This document shows, one piece after another, positions 53,212 to 64,000 of a stretch of 64,000 bases of DNA. Position 1 is the stretch's first letter; each line of letters opens with the position of its first letter. The stretch is from Amphibalanus amphitrite. Taxonomy: Eukaryota; Arthropoda; Thecostraca; Balanomorpha; Balanidae. Where the stretch lies: assembly GCF_019059575.1 (NCBI RefSeq), contig NW_024881502.1, positions 806,001-870,000 on the forward strand, given 5' to 3'. A program made the position numbers and the translations under genes. The notes beneath the pieces are model-generated. The model made no database searches. It was given only the letters and a program-made list of their open reading frames with translations, and was not told where the DNA came from.

Positions 53212-54599
53212 TGAACTGTATGTCTTCCAACTGATAGTAATGCAGATTGAATCAGAGAAATTTGCTGAATAAGGGCGTGATGTATGGAAGTAAAGCACAA
53301 TGTGTTCTGCTCCAGGTCATGTTCTGCATCACCGTTCCGTGCTGCTATCCTCAGGATACTGAAATCCTTCTCCTCCACGCCGCAACCCCTCTCCGGGCTG
53401 GACAGGCAACTTATCTCATGCGGGCTGCTCCCTTGGAGCGGCACCGCTGCTCCCGAGGGAGCGCACCCCGTAGCCGGGTGCAGAGAGTGCTTGGGGGGCT
53501 GGTCGGCCTGTCCATTCGGACGGGCTCAGCCCCGGCGACTCTCTAGGGTGTCTGCCCAGACCAATGTCTCCCCCTAAATCCTATCATCCTTCCGGCTCTG
53601 CAACATGGTCTTGTCAGACCGAAAGGGCCTAACCCAACAAAACAAACAAACAAAAACAATGTTCTGCATATGCTATAATATAGCGATGCTTTCTTTCAGG
53701 CTTTAATCAGGAGCGAAAGCTCCAGCTTGCAAGCAAGGGTCGCTACACTGAAGACAGCAAACTGCAGAAACTCAAGAAGTCTAAAAATGAAAAAGCACCT
53801 GAATTCCAAGGGGCTAATGAATTTGAATGCCCCTTAGATTCGAATGGGGTTGCCCCTTAAAATTCGTGTTCCGCAGACTTAGAAATAACATATTTCCGAA
53901 TCAAGGCATTCCTCGATGTTGCGAGTCCCCAAACCAGTTATTGCGAGGCAGGGAACCCAAGATGACTATCTTAACTCAAACCTAATGCATGTAAACGTGT
54001 GATTCTACAGTGTACTCGTAAGTGATGACGCTCATTGCCTTTTCGCATGCGTTTTTGCCCTTGTCCCTTGGGTCATCAGTGTCATCACCATTGTGTGTGT
54101 AATGTGTATGTACCATTTAAATACATGACCTACTTTCAGTAATGCTGTTTTGCTGTAATAATGAGACTGCAGAGCGGCGACCTGCGATTTGTGGAGAAAA
54201 CTGACGAGTACAAGGGAGGTCTTTGTAAAACGTTACAAGCCTGAGACTAGTAGATTGCTTACAAGTACAGGTTTGCTGCACGTAGACATTACTATGCTAA
54301 CTAAGATTTGCATTGATTTGACTGAACAAGTACACGGCTCAGCCCTGTTAAATGCAAACATACGCAGGTCTTTACCTAGTAGCCGCATGATTATAACTAG
54401 GAACACAATCGTTCACACAACAATGACAAAGCAAACTTTGGTAGCTAGTCTAACGAACTACATGTGAGTGGGTTGTAAGAACAACTACCATGACAAACAA
54501 TAGGGTCGTTCGATGACATGGCAAAGGGTGCGGGGATTTGCGCTAAATAATTTTCCTTGTAAAAGTAACAAACGTTTGTTGAAATGACTTTACAGTGAA
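53212..54599. other. Unassigned; degenerate MITE at 53800-53990 and possible SINE-like block
   Basis: 53800-53990 is a diverged AGGGACCC-family interior (CATTCCTCGATGTTGCGAGT). 53320-53660 is GC-rich and ends in (ACAAA)n, which could be a SINE-like retroposon, but no tRNA-type A/B boxes were recognised. No gene. Confidence 0.4.
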
Positions 54600-55453
54600 G
54601 GGGGGGGGGGTTGGTACGACCCCCCTCGCGTTTGGCCTCTGATCGAGCTAGAGCTTCGCGAAAAAAAAACGTGCGTGTTGCCCGTCACGAGAGGAAGCTG
54701 ATGATACCCAATTTAAAGGTCCTAGGTCATTGGGTGACCTCCAGGTCAGGTCAATGACCCGAAAACCGGGAACATCGGGACCTGTTAGAAAGTCGTAAAG
54801 CGTGGTTGCTATGTGGTTTTCCGGGGTGCTGATCACGAATATCGTGTTGGTTTTGATCAGAGATGATGTCTTTAAGCATTTAGACCAGGTCGGGTCAGGT
54901 CAGGTCAGGTCAACCGGTAGGGGTTGTGACGGGTATTCGTAATACGTGTCAACCGCCTCTGACAGCTTCGTAACATGTTACGAAGGCACCAAAACTACTT
55001 CGTAAATGTTCAAATGGATGCTAAATTCGAATTCAGCTCCAAAAACTAGCCTAGAAACTTGTAAAACTCGAAAAAGTGAACCGAGGTCACCCGAGGTCAC
55101 CAAAGGTCAACCACCTGACCTGACCTTCAGGTGACCTTGACACCCACCTTAATGCATGGGAGCAACATCAAATCACATGTTTGAACGTTTGAAACCACGG
55201 AAAGCTTGCAAACGCGTGGCTAATGCGAGCCGACATTCGCCGAATCGCGATTCCGGCCAAACATGGTCTCGGAAAAGAGGTCACAGGTCAAAGGTCATTT
55301 GAGTCAGGGTCATGAAATTTTCAGGGTATGTGTAAAATTGATCAATGCGAGGGTACTGAAAGTTTCGTCGCGATCGGCCGCTTTTTACGCGAGTTATTCG
55401 CGAAAAACCTTAGGGGGGGTTGCATCAACCCCCCCTGTGCCGGCGAGGGTTAA
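54600..55453. mobile_element. TTAA element family A, left terminus missing
   Basis: Starts at the G-run hairpin GGGGGGTTGGTACGACCCCCC, then follows 33699-34584 closely to the right end GGCGAGGGTTAA. Contains the perfect DR1 triplet AGGTCA-c-AGGTCA-a-AGGTCA at 55278-55297 and a (GGTCA)n run at about 54893-54913. Confidence 0.9.
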
Positions 55454-55579
55454 ATTACATTGTAGCTTCTTCACATTGCCACACGACACGGTAAAAAAAA
55501 AAATCGAAAAAGAAAAGCTCAATTTTTAATGGCATCTGGCTCATAGTTTTGTGCCGAATCGGAATCTTTTTTTTAGCGT

Positions 55580-56030
55580 TCGGGGTTAGGTCAGGTCAGG
55601 TCAACAAGTAGATGTCTCGCCGGCTAGCCAAAGTAGGTGTCTACCACCACTGACAGCTTCTAGCAGTTTGCATTGGCACCAAGACTACTTTTCAAATGTT
55701 CAAATGGGTGCTAAATTCGACATCATCTCCAAAAGTAATCTAGCAACATGCTTAACTCGAAAAAGTGAGTCAAAGTCATCTTTGATCAATGACCTTGACA
55801 TGATATTCACGTGACATTGACACCGACCATAATGAATGGGGCTACCATCATTTCATAACGTGCGCTAACATATACGCCGATTCTATATTCGGCCTGACGG
55901 TCTAGAGAAATAGGTGACAGGTTCAAAGGTCATGGGGTTAGGATCATGAAGCTTTCGCCTTTCAGGGAATGTGTAAAATTGATTATTTCGGGAATTTCAT
56001 TAGTAGGTATCGTCACGATCACCCACTTTT
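55580..56030. mobile_element. Diverged family A fragment
   Basis: GGTTAGGTCAGGTCAGGTCA, CACTGACAGCTTC, CAAATGTTCAAATGG, AACTCGAAAAAGTGAG follow family A order at lower identity. No ends preserved. Confidence 0.7.
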
Positions 56031-56039
56031 TTTATAATT

Positions 56040-56462
56040 TTTAATTTTTTTCCCACAGTTTTATTTACATAATTCGCATAAAAACACCGGCATGAAACAT
56101 TGTTGTGGTCACCATCGGCGACCCGCCTGGCCAGGCCGGGACGGTGCCGTCCACGGCCCTGGGGAGAGCTGGGGGATGCTTCCCCAGCCGGGGAGATCTG
56201 ATGGCTACCTCCCCGGCGCTCCAGGCGGGCCGCCAGCCCCCGCCCGCACCGCCCGGCAAGCAACCCCGGGCGGTGCCCCCTAACCGCCGACCGGGCGAGC
56301 GAAACGTCGACCCGTCTAGGTCGGCGCTCCGCACGCCCGGCCGGCCGACCGGCCCCTCACAGTAGGGGCCAGTCCCGGGTTGGCCCGGATGGGTCATAGG
56401 GGCGGGGGCTTGTTTCGCGCACATCGTTTTCCACTGATACAGACACATCATTGATCGCTTCT
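56040..56462 (-). other. LINE 3' UTR and tail (minus strand)
   Basis: Follows the LINE stop at 56463. GC-rich, with an A-rich end on the minus strand near 56028-56056 that probably marks the retroposed tail. Confidence 0.5.
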
Positions 56463-57196
56463 TCACGATCGCCCAGACAGCACTCCAATGATTTTTGCCG
56501 TAGCACACCAGAGTGTGCTAAACTCTTCGGCTTTATCGTTTAGTCTATGTACACCTACCTGCACATTAAAAAACATCTGCAAATGAATCAAAAACAACCG
56601 CACCGTTACATCACTTCCTTTTTTACTTTGTTTCCATATAAAAGATTTGGCCAGTAATAGCAATAGGTTTAAACCATAATGTTTGTTTGAAACAACACCA
56701 AACAATATCTTACGAGGAGATAGCTCCATATTGTTATATGACCGGTTTCCTCTTTTAAACGCTCTCCATACTTCATCCCAAAAAGCCTCAACTTTTGGGC
56801 AATGTACAAATAAATGTGATGCTGTTTCTACAGCTCGTTTACAAAACACGCACTGGTCATCTTCGACCATTCCGAACATCTTTAACATTTTTCTCGTTGG
56901 CAATATTCTGTGCAAGATGCGAAATTGCAGCCATCTTAGATCAATATTCTTTGTACTTTCGGTTAGATATTTCGTTATCTGTCTCCAGTCCGGAGCCAAA
57001 CCAAGTTCTGCAACCCATTTACGTTCGCATGAACACGTTTCATTTAGTTTAGGTTTTACTAAAATTATATAAGCCCATTTCGTAGTACTTTCTACGTTGA
57101 ATAACCTTTCCAATGTTATATGAGCATCTGACGCAGGTTCAGAGCATCGTTGCACCGATCGCCATTCCGACGGTATCTTGCTGACCAGTGAGTTAC
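56463..57196 (-). pseudogene. LINE ORF2 C-terminal part with zf-RVT domain
   Basis: Minus frame ending at 56463 in TAG/TGA context after a Cys/His motif CVFCKRAVETASHLFVHC, the zf-RVT zinc-finger type found at the end of many LINE reverse transcriptases. It is the continuation of the frame at 60456 and upstream: deleting 57197-60451 plus one TTAC joins Thr-Cys-Asn-Ser without a frameshift. Weak signs of an L1/Tx1-group element (inference). Confidence 0.8.
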
Positions 57197-60100
57197 GGGG
57201 CATTCCACGTCAAGTGGGACAAAAAATGACGATTTTGAACCTCACCTCCTCCGATTTTTGCGAAACTTTGTGAACCTATTCATCTATATGTGAAAAGAAA
57301 GGAGACATTTTTTTGCCAAGATATGACGTCACGTTTCCGAGATACACGTCATCAAACATTGACTTCGGCAAGGCACATTATCATCTTTAAAGCGTCATAA
57401 CTTTTAAAGTTTTAGACATATCACCACGCAACAAAGTTTGAAATGGAGGGAATAGATCAGGCTTAAATTTGAGGATCACAATATGGACGTCATTAACTAA
57501 TTAGTGAGCATAATTAAAATTCAAAAAATAAATTTTGAATTTCTGAAAAATGGATACCCTTCGATTTTGCTGATTTTTGCATATTCTATTCTTCCATACA
57601 TTAGCTACTTCATATGAAAATTTCAGAATGGGCCGACGTCTGCGTACCTGTCTTTTGGACTTCGTAATGTCTGGCACTCGCGCGTTTCGTTTTAGCAACC
57701 AAGGAGAGGCGCTACGCGGAGATGGTTCTTTCTACCTTAATCAAACCAAAGCAAACCTAACCTGACCTGACCTAATCTAACACGCGTTAACTTACGTATA
57801 GCCCTCACGGCAGTTGCTGGCTGGCCAAATGCTACTTAGATACGAACACTATAAAACAAAAATGAACGCGTGTTAAAACACTTGAGGCTGACCAGCCACG
57901 AGCCAGCGACCTATAGATTACGAGGTGGGCTGGGTACACTCGGCACACTAACTACTAAGCCACGAAGATAGCTGGTCATCGCTGAGCTGTAAGCCAGTTT
58001 TCTTTTTTAATGATGCAATTGAGCATTCTCCCGGCAGCGCCTCTCTTTGGTTGCAAAAAGAAAATACGCCTGACTCTCCCAGCGCTAGGGGAGAAAGGCC
58101 CGGTTTAGTCAAAAAGGGTATTAAAAACGGAATTTGAATTGTAGGTGGGGCGGTGGAGAACTTTATCGTGTGTCTAAATTTGCTATAGTGAATATTTTGC
58201 GTTTATACGCCCATAGCGCTAAGAGTTAATGGCCGATTTCCCTATTTCTTCCTTTATACGACATTTGTAGTGTTATGAGATTCTCTAGCTAATGTAACCA
58301 TAAATTTGGCAGTTATTGGCCTGCTAAGAGCAAGATGTCGCCGGCAGAGGCGGAGATCGGCCGACGCGGGAAACGTTTCATTCACAGATTGTGTTTGCGC
58401 CCTAATAATTCAATTTTTAGCTGTTGATTTTCGCATGTAGGTATTTGACCATTAGATTGCCTGTACATTTTTAAGCCTTCACACAAAATTTGACACGAAT
58501 CGATCATAATCAGCGGTAAGAAGCGCGGTGCAAAGATGAACCGTCCCGCGCCGGCACAGTCTACCATTCAGGCGTTAACGGCCGGCGCCGGCCGCCGAGC
58601 CGCGAATTTTTAACTTTACACCGCCATTACTAGAAAAGTTGTGGACCGATTTACCTATTTCTTGCACGGGAGGATTCGCAATTCGAGTCTGGACAGATAC
58701 TGAAAGTTTGACGTTAATATAATAATTATGGCGTGAGTTATTGGCGATAAACAGGTGGGGTTAGCGAAATCTTCCCCTTCCACCGCCCGTGCTACGTTGC
58801 ACTTCTTGTTGCTATATCATCCAAAGTTATCTTTGGCCCACTCTAATTTTCTCAGCACCTGTGCCTTAGGTGTAGTGGAAAACAATATCTAAATTTGAGC
58901 AAAATCGAAGGGTACCCATTTTTCACAAATTACATTTTAAGAAATTAATTCAAAATAAAATAAATTCAAAATCATCAAAAAATGTAAAAATCGTCAAATT
59001 TTACTAGAATAACTCCTTATGTACACGTTTCAGTTTGTTTGAAATTAATAGCTTCAAAAATGTTGAAGCTATAGATCTTTCAAGATTGCAGTAGGGGAGA
59101 GTGGGGTAAGATGCCCAGGGTGGGAAAGACGCCCCACCCCCTCTAGCGGCGAAACAAAGAATCGAACCTGGAAATTAATGTTCTTAGCGTAAAGCGGAAG
59201 CCTGCCTTGTTAACTGCACAAAAATTTGTGAAGCTCAGTTGGGCAACGGTTGGCTGGTGATTGCATGTTTTTTATTTGCTGCTTTCAAAAAAATATTTTG
59301 GTGTCAAAACATTGTAAATATCAAAGAAGGTAGACAATTTTTGCGTCCCTGGCTATAGTCGTGATACATTAACATGCGTGTACTGTGTCCCAAACAGTTT
59401 GTTTCAGGGTGTAGTTTTATGGCTAACAAATTGTACTGATTTAATGTTACTTCGGTACCTTGGGGTAAGACGCCCCCTGTCCCGATGGGGAAAGACGCCC
59501 CCCTAAATCCGTAGGCTGTCCTTCAAGCAGCCCGTCAAATCATTTATTACATACTTGTGATGAGAGACAAAAGCCGATCTGGGACTATTGAGAGTCCAGT
59601 ACGGTCGGGTGCTACCCATGCCGGTCTCTCGGCCCACACAGCGACTTTTTGGGCGGCATCTGACTCTGAGAGCCCTCACGACGGCCTCTGTGGGCCCCAT
59701 TATTGGCTCCAGGGCCCTTCACGACATTCTTTGAGGGCTCCAACGTTGGCTCCACGGGCCGCGCTGGCATCTGAGGTCCCCACGATGGGCTCGAGGGTCC
59801 TCAAGCATCATGAAGACCTATAAGGGCCCCACAGTGGTCTCCGAACGCCACCACGGAGGCTTGTTTGGCCGCGCTGGACTATGATGGCCCTAACGATGAC
59901 CTCTGAAGCCCCTTACGACTACTTTTGAGGGCCCTTACGATGACGTTTGGTGTCTACTGCAGGCCCGAAGGGACTACTGATTCGTTCAGGCGATTCACGT
60001 GCCCATTTATGTCACTTATAGTGCAGGGGGGCGTCTTACCCAACGCTTGGGGGCGTCTTTCCCACCCTGTGGGGTAAGATGCCCCCTTTCACTTCTTCAG

Positions 60101-60451
60101 GAAAATGCTTAATAGCAAAAAAAGTTATCATATTTCAGGCACGAAAGTGTGATATTTTTGGAAAAAACGATGTCGGTTTCTGTTGAAACTCCAAGTTTTT
60201 GCTTTCTGATCGTCATTTTCGAATAATATACGACATAGTAAAACCCTGGGCATCTTTCCCCACTCTCCCCTACACGTCCAATTCTGCTAAAAAAGCAGAA
60301 GTTTAGCAGCTTGTATCTCTGTAGCCCGAGGGCATATGACAAAATCCTTTCATCCTCAGAGGTTTCACCCAATAGGCAATAAGTATACCAAGTTTGATCA
60401 AAATCGCAGAGGTGACCGATTTTGGCTGTCCCGGTTGACATGGAATGCCCC
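57197..60451. mobile_element. GGGGCATTCC inverted-repeat element, copy 2 (3.26 kb), inserted in the LINE
   Basis: Left GGGGCATTCCACGTCAAGTG, right TTGACATGGAATGCCCC; TTAC at 57193-57196 and 60452-60455. Internal foldback (GGATACCCTTCGATTTTGC near 57551; partner GCAAAATCGAAGGGTACCC near 58898) and 58284-58860 related to copy 1. A Tc1/mariner-type element (59092-60272) is nested. No transposase seen. Confidence 0.9.
59092..60272. mobile_element. TA-flanked GGGGAGAGTGGGGTAAGATG element
   Basis: TAGGGGAGAGTGGGGTAAGATG-like left end, CATCTTTCCCCACTCTCCCC plus TA right end; about 29-bp imperfect inverted termini. Internal copies of GGGGTAAGACGCCCC at 59463, 60036 and 60070 add further inverted pairs. 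TA duplication fits a Tc1/mariner-type non-autonomous element. Confidence 0.88.
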
Positions 60452-60455
60452 TTAC

Positions 60456-61350
60456 ACGTCATTATGTCCAAACCACTCCATTTCTGTTTTAGTTCTAGTG
60501 CAGTAAACCACTTCTTTGACGGAAAGTTATACAAATGTTTTACATGTGTGATCTGCAATGCCTTCATTACTCGCAATTGATAGTTCGTAAATGATGATTC
60601 AATGTTTAAGTTCCGATTTAAAAACAAAACCTGTGTCATAATCTCGTCTGTTTCACCACTGCTCTGTAGTATCTGGGCCCATGCTGACAGTGCCTGGTCC
60701 CAGAACATCGGGAGATGTCTCCGTCGGATTTGCAAGACGCCAATGTTACATTGAAAGATATTAAACCTGTCGCTGACCTGAAGGTACTCATTTACAAATA
60801 ATTTCCAGCTCGATTCTTTCGGGTCCAACCAACGTTTGATCCATGCTACTTTAAGTGCGTTTGCGAACGATTCAACGTCTGGCGCCCCAATGCCACCTTC
60901 TAAGAACTGTCTCTTTGCTATTCCACGTTTTATTTTATCCTTCTTTCCCCATATGAATTTAAATAACAACGATTCCAACTTTCTTATGTAGGCCTTATCA
61001 GGATTCTCAATTACAGCGAAAACGTGGACAAATTTAGGGAGCAAGAGTGATTTCACTAGAATTACTCTGCCAAGTGGCGTTAGACTCCTTTGTACCCATG
61101 GGGACATGGCCTTCTCTATTTCTTCAAGCTTACAACTATAATTTATATCTCTTATACTTTGACTATCGGGAAGTATTTTGACACCGAGCAGTTCTAAAGG
61201 CTCTCCTATTTTTAACCATTTCAGATTTAACTCCTGACAAATCGGGGCACCCCGATGCCTTGTAACACCCATCCATGAACAGATCGTCTTTCCCATATTA
61301 AGCTGTAGACCTGAGACCACTCTGAATTCATATTTACTGCATGCCTTAAG
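60456..61350 (-). pseudogene. LINE ORF2 middle part (post-RT region)
   Basis: Minus frame with the RT-distal motif SGLQLNMGKT (about 61313-61285) followed by ELLGVKILPD, WVQRSLTPLGRVILVKSLLLP and FKFIWGKKDKIKRGI, the usual region after the RT palm in L1/Tx1-type LINEs. Offset by one frame from the YADD-containing part. The frame is then cut at 60455 by the GGGGCATTCC element. Confidence 0.85.
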
Positions 61351-61635
61351 GAGCTTTCCGATCCATCTAAGATCAGAGTTAGATCGTCTGCATATGCCGA
61401 CAATTTTATTTCTCTTCCGGAAGTTGTTATCCCTTTAATCCGCTCAGCTGCACGGATTTTTCTCAAAAGCGGTTCGATGCACAACAACCATATCAAGCAG
61501 CTCAAAGGGCATCCTTGTCTTATACCGCGCTCTATTTGAAAATTCGATGATAGAAAGTTGTTCACGTTTACTCTACTGTTACTATACGAAGTGGTTGGAT
61601 AAATCATAGCTATCCATCTTTGAAAAGTTCAGAGT
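61330..61635 (-). pseudogene. LINE reverse transcriptase core fragment (RQGCPLS / AYADD)
   Basis: Minus frame carrying RGIRQGCPLS (RT motif B) and SAYADD (catalytic palm motif). A one-base shift near 61350 breaks it from the downstream part. The 5' part (endonuclease and RT fingers) is missing: the element is 5'-truncated at about 61635. Confidence 0.88.
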
Positions 61636-61639
61636 GCTG

Positions 61640-62025
61640 CCATATTCACGGTCAGCTGGTGGTGTGAGCTCCGTCTGTTTTTTAGTTATTCCAGCGGAAG
61701 TAGCGTGAGTACCGGAGCGAAAGTATCTTCAAGAGGTACTTAACGCCCTAACACCGGAGTGGATATCATTTTCAAGTTGTGAATTTGAAAGGCATTGATT
61801 AAAAATCACCGTGATTATTCTCACTGGGTGCGCCGGTTTTGTCTCGCTGACACGTCTGGCAGCCCGGAGGTCACGACAGACAGGGGCGACGGTGGTGACA
61901 TCTAGCGAACACCCACTCAAGCTGGACCTCGCCATCAAGCCGCCCGGTCACGTCAGCAGAGCCGGGGTGACGGTAGTGACACCTTCCGGCCAGTCTGAGA
62001 AGCTGAGTTTCTTCACCGCGCCACC
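61640..62025 (+). other. 5' region of plus-strand LINE
   Basis: Probable LINE 5' UTR before the first ORF; the exact start is uncertain (about 61640-61700). It lies head-to-head with the truncated minus LINE. Confidence 0.45.
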
Positions 62026-62529
62026 ATGGGAAGAAACAAGCGGAAAACCGTCAGCCCACTCCACAAGGACGGTGGAAAAAACCCCCGCACCGCCGATGTG
62101 GACGATGATGGCAGCAGCCAGGCGGGGCAGGACGGAGACGGTGATGTGGATGTCATCACGGACCTGAAAGAGTTCATCCGCTCGGAGAACGCTCGCAACA
62201 GCAAGTCATTAGCGGAGGAGATACGGCGCCACAACGATGAGCGGATGACTGCCCTAGAAACCTCTCTCAGCTTCGCGCTCACCACGAACGAAACTCTGGC
62301 GAAAAGACTTGGAGAGGTGGAGCAGCGAGCCCAGCAGGCAGATAAAAACTACCGCCACCAAGCCGAGCGCCTGGCGGTGATGGAGGAGCAGCTGGATCAG
62401 CTGCAGCAGAGGGAGATGCACGGCTGGCTGGTGTTCAGCGGACCGGCGACCGCCCGAGTACCACGCTCCAGCAGAGGCGAGGACACAGCCCGCCAACTCC
62501 GAGACTTGATCCAGAGCCTCATGAACTAA
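62026..62529 (+). CDS. LINE ORF1, N-terminal part (coiled coil)
   Basis: ATG in good context (CCACCATGG). 167 residues: basic start (GRNKRK), an acidic linker, then a long heptad-type helix (about 45-130, LAEEIRRHNDERMTALE .. QLDQLQQRE), typical of the trimerising coiled coil of L1/Tx1-type ORF1 RNA-binding proteins. Stop TAA at 62527-62529. The downstream frame (next entry) continues the family's RNA-binding half one frame away, so ORF1 is either broken by one indel near 62500-62525 or frameshifted. Confidence 0.75.
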   Translation: MGRNKRKTVSPLHKDGGKNPRTADVDDDGSSQAGQDGDGDVDVITDLKEFIRSENARNSKSLAEEIRRHNDERMTALETSLSFALTTNETLAKRLGEVEQRAQQADKNYRHQAERLAVMEEQLDQLQQREMHGWLVFSGPATARVPRSSRGEDTARQLRDLIQSLMN

Positions 62530-62540
62530 GTGACCTGGAC

Positions 62541-63407
62541 ATGAGTCAGATCGGAGAGGTGCAGCGCGATGAACGTCAGATCCGGGTGCACTTCACCACA
62601 GTGGCAGCTGGTTCGGACAGATTCTTCCTAGTGCGCAACAAGACGAGACTGAGAGGCACGGGCCTCTACATCAGGGAGCGCCTCACCCCATTCAGGCAGT
62701 GGCTGTTCAACGAGCTGATGAAGCTGAAGCGGAACAGCCTGATTAGCACGGTGTTCACCAGGGAGGGCACCGTGTTCGTAGTCACCAGCCAGCACGACCG
62801 GCCGCGTCCGGTGAGGTCGGAGGCGGCGCTGGAGCGGCTGTGGAGGCACCTGGCCGAACAGTCTGCCAACCAGAGGATCGAAGCATCACATTCACCACGT
62901 CAGTCTCCGCGGGTCTCACCGGGAGCGGCTGAGGCGACACCTGCGGTGGAAGGTGGAGACTCGGCTGACCCGGGGAGAGCGGCGGTGGCGCGTCTCGGAG
63001 ACTCAGCCCCGCGATCAGCGGCACGGCGGCGAACGCTGAGCCGCAGCCCGCAGGATGTCAACACAGAGCGGCGGCAGCACCTGTACGCAGACGGTGGCGG
63101 CAGAGAAATCGGAGAAGAGCGGACCTGGACGCAAGTCGTTTCTGCTCCGTTGGACCGTGGTCTCCCGGCCGCGGCGACTCTCCCGGCGGTTTCCGCCGCC
63201 GCGGAGACCGGCCCGGATCCGGCGGCGATCGGCTCCACCGCCACGGGAGCTGGCTCCGACGCCGCGGCGGGGACCGGTCCTCAGCCTGGTGTTTCCGAGA
63301 GTGACGGCGGCTGCGGTACCGGTGACAGCGCAACTTCTGCACCGGGCAAAGGTAGAGGTCGAGCGGCCGCTGGCGGGGGGGACTTCGGCGGGTCGGGTGG
63401 GAGGTAG
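62541..63407 (+). CDS. LINE ORF1, C-terminal part (nucleic-acid-binding)
   Basis: The frame is open from before 62520; first ATG 62541. Residues 1-110 (IRVHFTTVAAGSDRFFLVRN, TGLYIRERLTPFRQWL, GTVFVVTS) have the pattern of the CTD/RRM-like part of LINE ORF1 proteins (F.VR.KL.GTGIYI.E.LT). The rest is Pro/Ala/Gly/Arg-rich and disordered, ending in a GRG-rich basic tail before TAG. ORF2 starts 460 bp further on. Confidence 0.72.
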   Translation: MSQIGEVQRDERQIRVHFTTVAAGSDRFFLVRNKTRLRGTGLYIRERLTPFRQWLFNELMKLKRNSLISTVFTREGTVFVVTSQHDRPRPVRSEAALERLWRHLAEQSANQRIEASHSPRQSPRVSPGAAEATPAVEGGDSADPGRAAVARLGDSAPRSAARRRTLSRSPQDVNTERRQHLYADGGGREIGEERTWTQVVSAPLDRGLPAAATLPAVSAAAETGPDPAAIGSTATGAGSDAAAGTGPQPGVSESDGGCGTGDSATSAPGKGRGRAAAGGGDFGGSGGR

Positions 63408-63868
63408 CCGCGATGTGATGGCGTCGGCGTCTGGGGCACGTCACCGCTTCGGTGGCGATATTCGCAAATTCGTGCGAGGGGGACACAGTAAAGTAGACTA
63501 GAGGGGGAGCGAGTAGAGGTAAACGTGCAAAAGTCGCAGTTATGCAGGTGTACATACCGACTAAGGAGGGAACCAGTGGCGATATGGCATGTAGTGTCAC
63601 TGACCAAACAACTGTATGCCACGATGTGCCGCGCTTTAGATATAAGGTACTCAGCGCAGTAAACGTGTGTTGCGTGTGCATAAGTGCGCGCGTTAGCTAT
63701 GATGTAGTGTTAAGATTGTGTATACGAGTGAACATTAGAAAAGTGCAAATGTATGGTGGCATGTATGGCGTGGGTATGAGTGCTTATACCAAGAGAAAAA
63801 GTTTATGTATAGGTAGGAGAGGAGCGGTGGTAACAAAAAACTAAAAAAAAAAGAAAGAAAAAACTAAG
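63408..63868. other. LINE inter-ORF region
   Basis: Spacer between ORF1 and ORF2 with an A-rich stretch (AAAAAACTAAAAAAAAAAGA) just before ORF2. Nothing else. Confidence 0.5.
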
Positions 63869-64000
63869 ATGCTAAACGTTATAACATTTAACGTTAACGG
63901 TTTGGCCAGTAACGATGCAATGGTGCCCAAAAGGCGTAAAGTATTCACTTGGCTGAAGGCTCAGCGTTGCGATGTGGCTTTATTACAGGAGACGCACTGT
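63869..64000 (+). CDS. LINE ORF2 start, APE-type endonuclease (cut by window end)
   Basis: ATG at 63869 opens 44 codons to the window edge. Motifs ITFNVNGL (first endonuclease strand; Asn is catalytic/metal-site in this fold) and CDVALLQETH (Glu of the QETH motif) identify the apurinic/apyrimidinic-type endonuclease at the start of LINE ORF2. The reverse transcriptase should follow outside the window. Confidence 0.9.
   Translation, partial: MLNVITFNVNGLASNDAMVPKRRKVFTWLKAQRCDVALLQETHC

Noticed and set aside
53320..53660. tRNA-derived SINE
   Set aside because: A-rich tail present but no A or B box or tRNA fold found; left unassigned.

Overview
This window reads as nuclear DNA of an animal, most likely an arthropod and perhaps a crustacean; that last step is inference from overall texture, not from a marker gene. 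The evidence is a spliced gene with GT-AG introns and LDL-receptor class A (LDLa) modules, L1/Tx1-type LINEs, hAT, Tc1/mariner-like and TTAA-target DNA transposons, and very many GC-rich minisatellites. I found no rRNA, tRNA, CRISPR array or bacterial operon.

Layout. Positions 2220-26748 (+) hold the 3' part of one gene that I assembled from eight exons. Every exon-exon phase agrees. The product is a single-pass, N-in/C-out membrane protein with a transmembrane helix, an acidic linker, a long Pro/Glu/Thr/Ala-rich stalk and three six-cysteine LDLa domains, the last ending at the stop codon. The 5' coding part is missing and probably lies left of the window. Its introns of up to 11 kb are full of minisatellites and transposons. 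Several minisatellites start exactly at exon borders and have copied splice sites: an acceptor three times, and a phase-neutral donor twelve times. From 26.7 to 35.4 kb the sequence is repeats and transposons. A second gene, intronless on the minus strand (35917-36684), encodes a Ser/Arg-rich tail-anchored membrane protein. From 37 to 56 kb transposons are nested in transposons, one stack being four levels deep. From 56 to 61.6 kb lies a decayed minus-strand LINE split by a 3.3-kb inverted-repeat element. From about 61.7 kb to the end a plus-strand LINE runs off the window after the first 44 codons of its endonuclease.

Most unusual content. (1) A set of TTAA-flanked elements whose interiors diverge but whose ends share one plan: CCC-starting terminal repeats, then a G-run/C-run hairpin with a family-specific loop that is matched at the two ends, then a CGAAAAAC motif. 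Their interiors are packed with AGGTCA nuclear-receptor half-sites, including perfect DR1 triplets. (2) A 45-bp tandem array that carries twelve equivalent 5' splice sites, all in the same reading phase. (3) A family with GGGGCATTCC termini and 4-bp target duplications, present as two 3.3-3.5 kb copies.
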